Below are positions 18,961 to 19,950 of a stretch of 19,950 bases of DNA, piece by piece; positions within the stretch are counted from its first letter, which is position 1; each line of letters starts with the position of its first letter. Made by a program: the position numbers and the translations under genes. The DNA lies in contig JAHBMJ010002323.1 in the NCBI GenBank assembly GCA_018398765.1, forward strand, positions 1 to 19,950, given 5' to 3'. The DNA comes from Chromera velia (taxonomy: Eukaryota > Sar > Chromeraceae). The notes under the pieces are model-generated. The model was not told where the DNA came from. It worked only from the letters and a program-made list of their open reading frames with translations, and ran no database searches.

Positions 18961-19071
18961 ATATTCAAAATCGTTTAAGTGTATCTTTAGCGATTCTTTT
19001 GTTGTTTTTAAAGGTTTTAAATTAGAGCCTGGAGTGTATGAGAGTGAAGGTTGGAAGTGTTGTAGCACAGT

Positions 19072-19181
19072 GGCAGGCCGGGCCGGCGGGTCTGCGTGCA
19101 TGCCGCGCGTGGCATGCAGTGCCGCGCTGTACGTACGTACGTCTGTGCCGCGGCCTGCCCCAACCGGCCCGCGCGGGCTGC
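19072..19181. promoter_or_regulatory. GC-rich island with nested inverted repeats
   Basis: GGCAGGCCG (19072-19080) pairs with CGGCCTGCC (about 19152-19160). Inside it TGCATGCC (19097-19104) pairs with GGCATGCA (19111-19118) across six bases, and an ACGT repeat (19130-19141) follows. GC content plus TGCATGC recalls the divergent promoter at 12.6 kb, so a promoter is plausible, but no downstream gene could be built. Confidence 0.45.
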
Positions 19182-19314
19182 CACGCTTGACTGATGCACG
19201 CATCCCAATCCGAATATTTGGCTGTACGGTAGAAATCCGATTATATGTTTTTGCAGGCCGAGGCATCTGTCAGAAAGCAAGGAAGAAATTAAAAGATCCC
19301 GCTTCATTTCTTTC

Positions 19315-19914
19315 AGTTATAGCTCCACGTTCCTATGCAGATTTTCTGTAGAGTGCACTTGTTGTGGGCCTGTCGCTGGGGATCATGCGCCGGTGCTGTA
19401 GTGTAGCTGCACTTTTGAGGTGGGCTGAGCTTTGCCGTCTCCTTTTAAACAACACTTTGTATGGGCAAGGGGTTTTAATTGTTACGTCAGAAAGACCTGG
19501 GTTGATGCATCTGTTTACCCTTTTTCCTTCCTCTTCATACGGTATGGATGCAGGAGTTTGGAGCTCTCGCTTGCCTCTAGTGTGCGGAAGGAGTTGCGTT
19601 CGTCTCGTCTCTTTGGTCAGTTAGGGGTTGGGCATCTCTGGGTACAACGCGGCTTCAGTCGGTCAACTCATGTCAGGGAATGATCCACGTGGGTTCCTCT
19701 ATTCACCCATCCTTCTTTTCACTCTGGCTGCGTGGATGCAGGGTTTGGTGCTCCCTCGCGTGCTCTCCGGTAAGTTTATCAGGCTGAGCTTGTTTGTCTC
19801 ACTGCTTGCAAGCCGTTCCATCAGGTCAGAGCATGATGCACCTCAGACCCTCCCATGCAACTTCATCCTTTTCTTGTTCGGTGGTTGCACGCAGGATCTG
19901 GGACCACCTTTTGC
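19315..19914. repeat. Degenerate tandem repeats with exon-like cores
   Basis: Segments starting GTCAGAAAG (19487), GTCAGGGAATGATCCAC (19671) and GTCAGAGCATGATGCAC (19825) align to each other. Each then has a pyrimidine-rich stretch, a TGGATGCAG-like or TTGCACGCAG acceptor and a GTTTGG/TCTGGG core. Spacing is 184 and 154 bases, and a weaker copy may start near 19315. The second copy has TCCG|GTAAGT after its core, so they may be duplicated small exons of a gene that runs off the window. Nothing in the translations identifies a family. Confidence 0.45.
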
Positions 19915-19950
19915 CTTTGCTGAGGAGCTGGGGTTGCTTTCGCCATTCTT
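19915..19950 (+). repeat. Direct repeat, copy 2 (at least 36 bp, cut by window end)
   Basis: It is identical to 18811-18846 and continues to the last base of the window. Here it follows an acceptor-like CGCAG (19893) and is open in the frame FAEELGLLSPF, so this copy could be part of a real exon and the first copy a duplicated exon end. Confidence 0.9.

Larger units (their letters stand above)
18601..19030. other. AT-rich flank with GC insert and palindrome
   Basis: AT-rich DNA begins at 18600 where the retroelement coding sequence ends. It is interrupted at 18720-18900 by GC-rich sequence with GTGCGT/ACGCAC arms, GCATGCA and two AATTAAGGCGG copies. An AT-rich part with an 18-bp palindrome (18943-18960) follows. 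No gene is seen. Confidence 0.6.

Overview
The window looks like nuclear DNA of a eukaryote with intron-rich genes. A chromerid alga such as Chromera velia, or another alveolate, is the best guess. The evidence is a 15-exon cyclic-nucleotide phosphodiesterase with six predicted membrane helices ahead of the catalytic domain (the layout of Plasmodium and Toxoplasma PDEs), a gene resembling alveolate heptatricopeptide/RAP-type organellar RNA-binding proteins, clusters of TGCATGC (a known apicomplexan AP2-type promoter word), many microsatellites and about 50% GC. The organism is inferred; no rRNA, tRNA or other marker gene was seen.

Layout. Bases 1-2836 (+) hold the 3' part of an HPR/OPR-like gene in at least three exons (523-708, 1206-1316, 1697-2836). 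An AT-rich island follows (about 2837-3600), then an apparently empty stretch to 4256. From 12475 down to 4257 on the minus strand lies the PDE gene. I could join 15 exons into a frame of 949 codons plus stop; every join keeps phase, and the joins inside the catalytic domain rebuild the family motifs. A GC-rich divergent intergenic region (12476-13053) with a TGCATGC cluster and two adjacent 14-bp palindromes separates the PDE from a plus-strand ankyrin-repeat gene (13054 to about 15914). That gene has an apparent frameshift near 14229-14252, an in-frame TAG at 15807, and an internal duplication of about 420 bp.

Bases 15915-17059 are non-coding, with a G-rich tract and simple repeats. A decayed Ty1/copia-like retroelement fragment occupies about 17060-18600 (Gag with a damaged zinc knuckle, then an aspartic-protease motif in the same frame after a TAA). 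The last 1.3 kb holds AT-rich DNA, a palindromic GC island, degenerate tandem repeats and two copies of a sequence of at least 36 bp, one running off the window end.

Working together: the PDE would hydrolyse cAMP/cGMP at a membrane, and it shares a promoter region with the ankyrin gene, so the two could be co-regulated. The HPR-like gene is probably an unrelated organellar RNA factor. The most unusual general feature is the 5' splice site. Nine of 16 inferred donors have C at +3 (GTCAGT, GTCGGT or GTCCGT), with GT at +5/+6 strongly kept.
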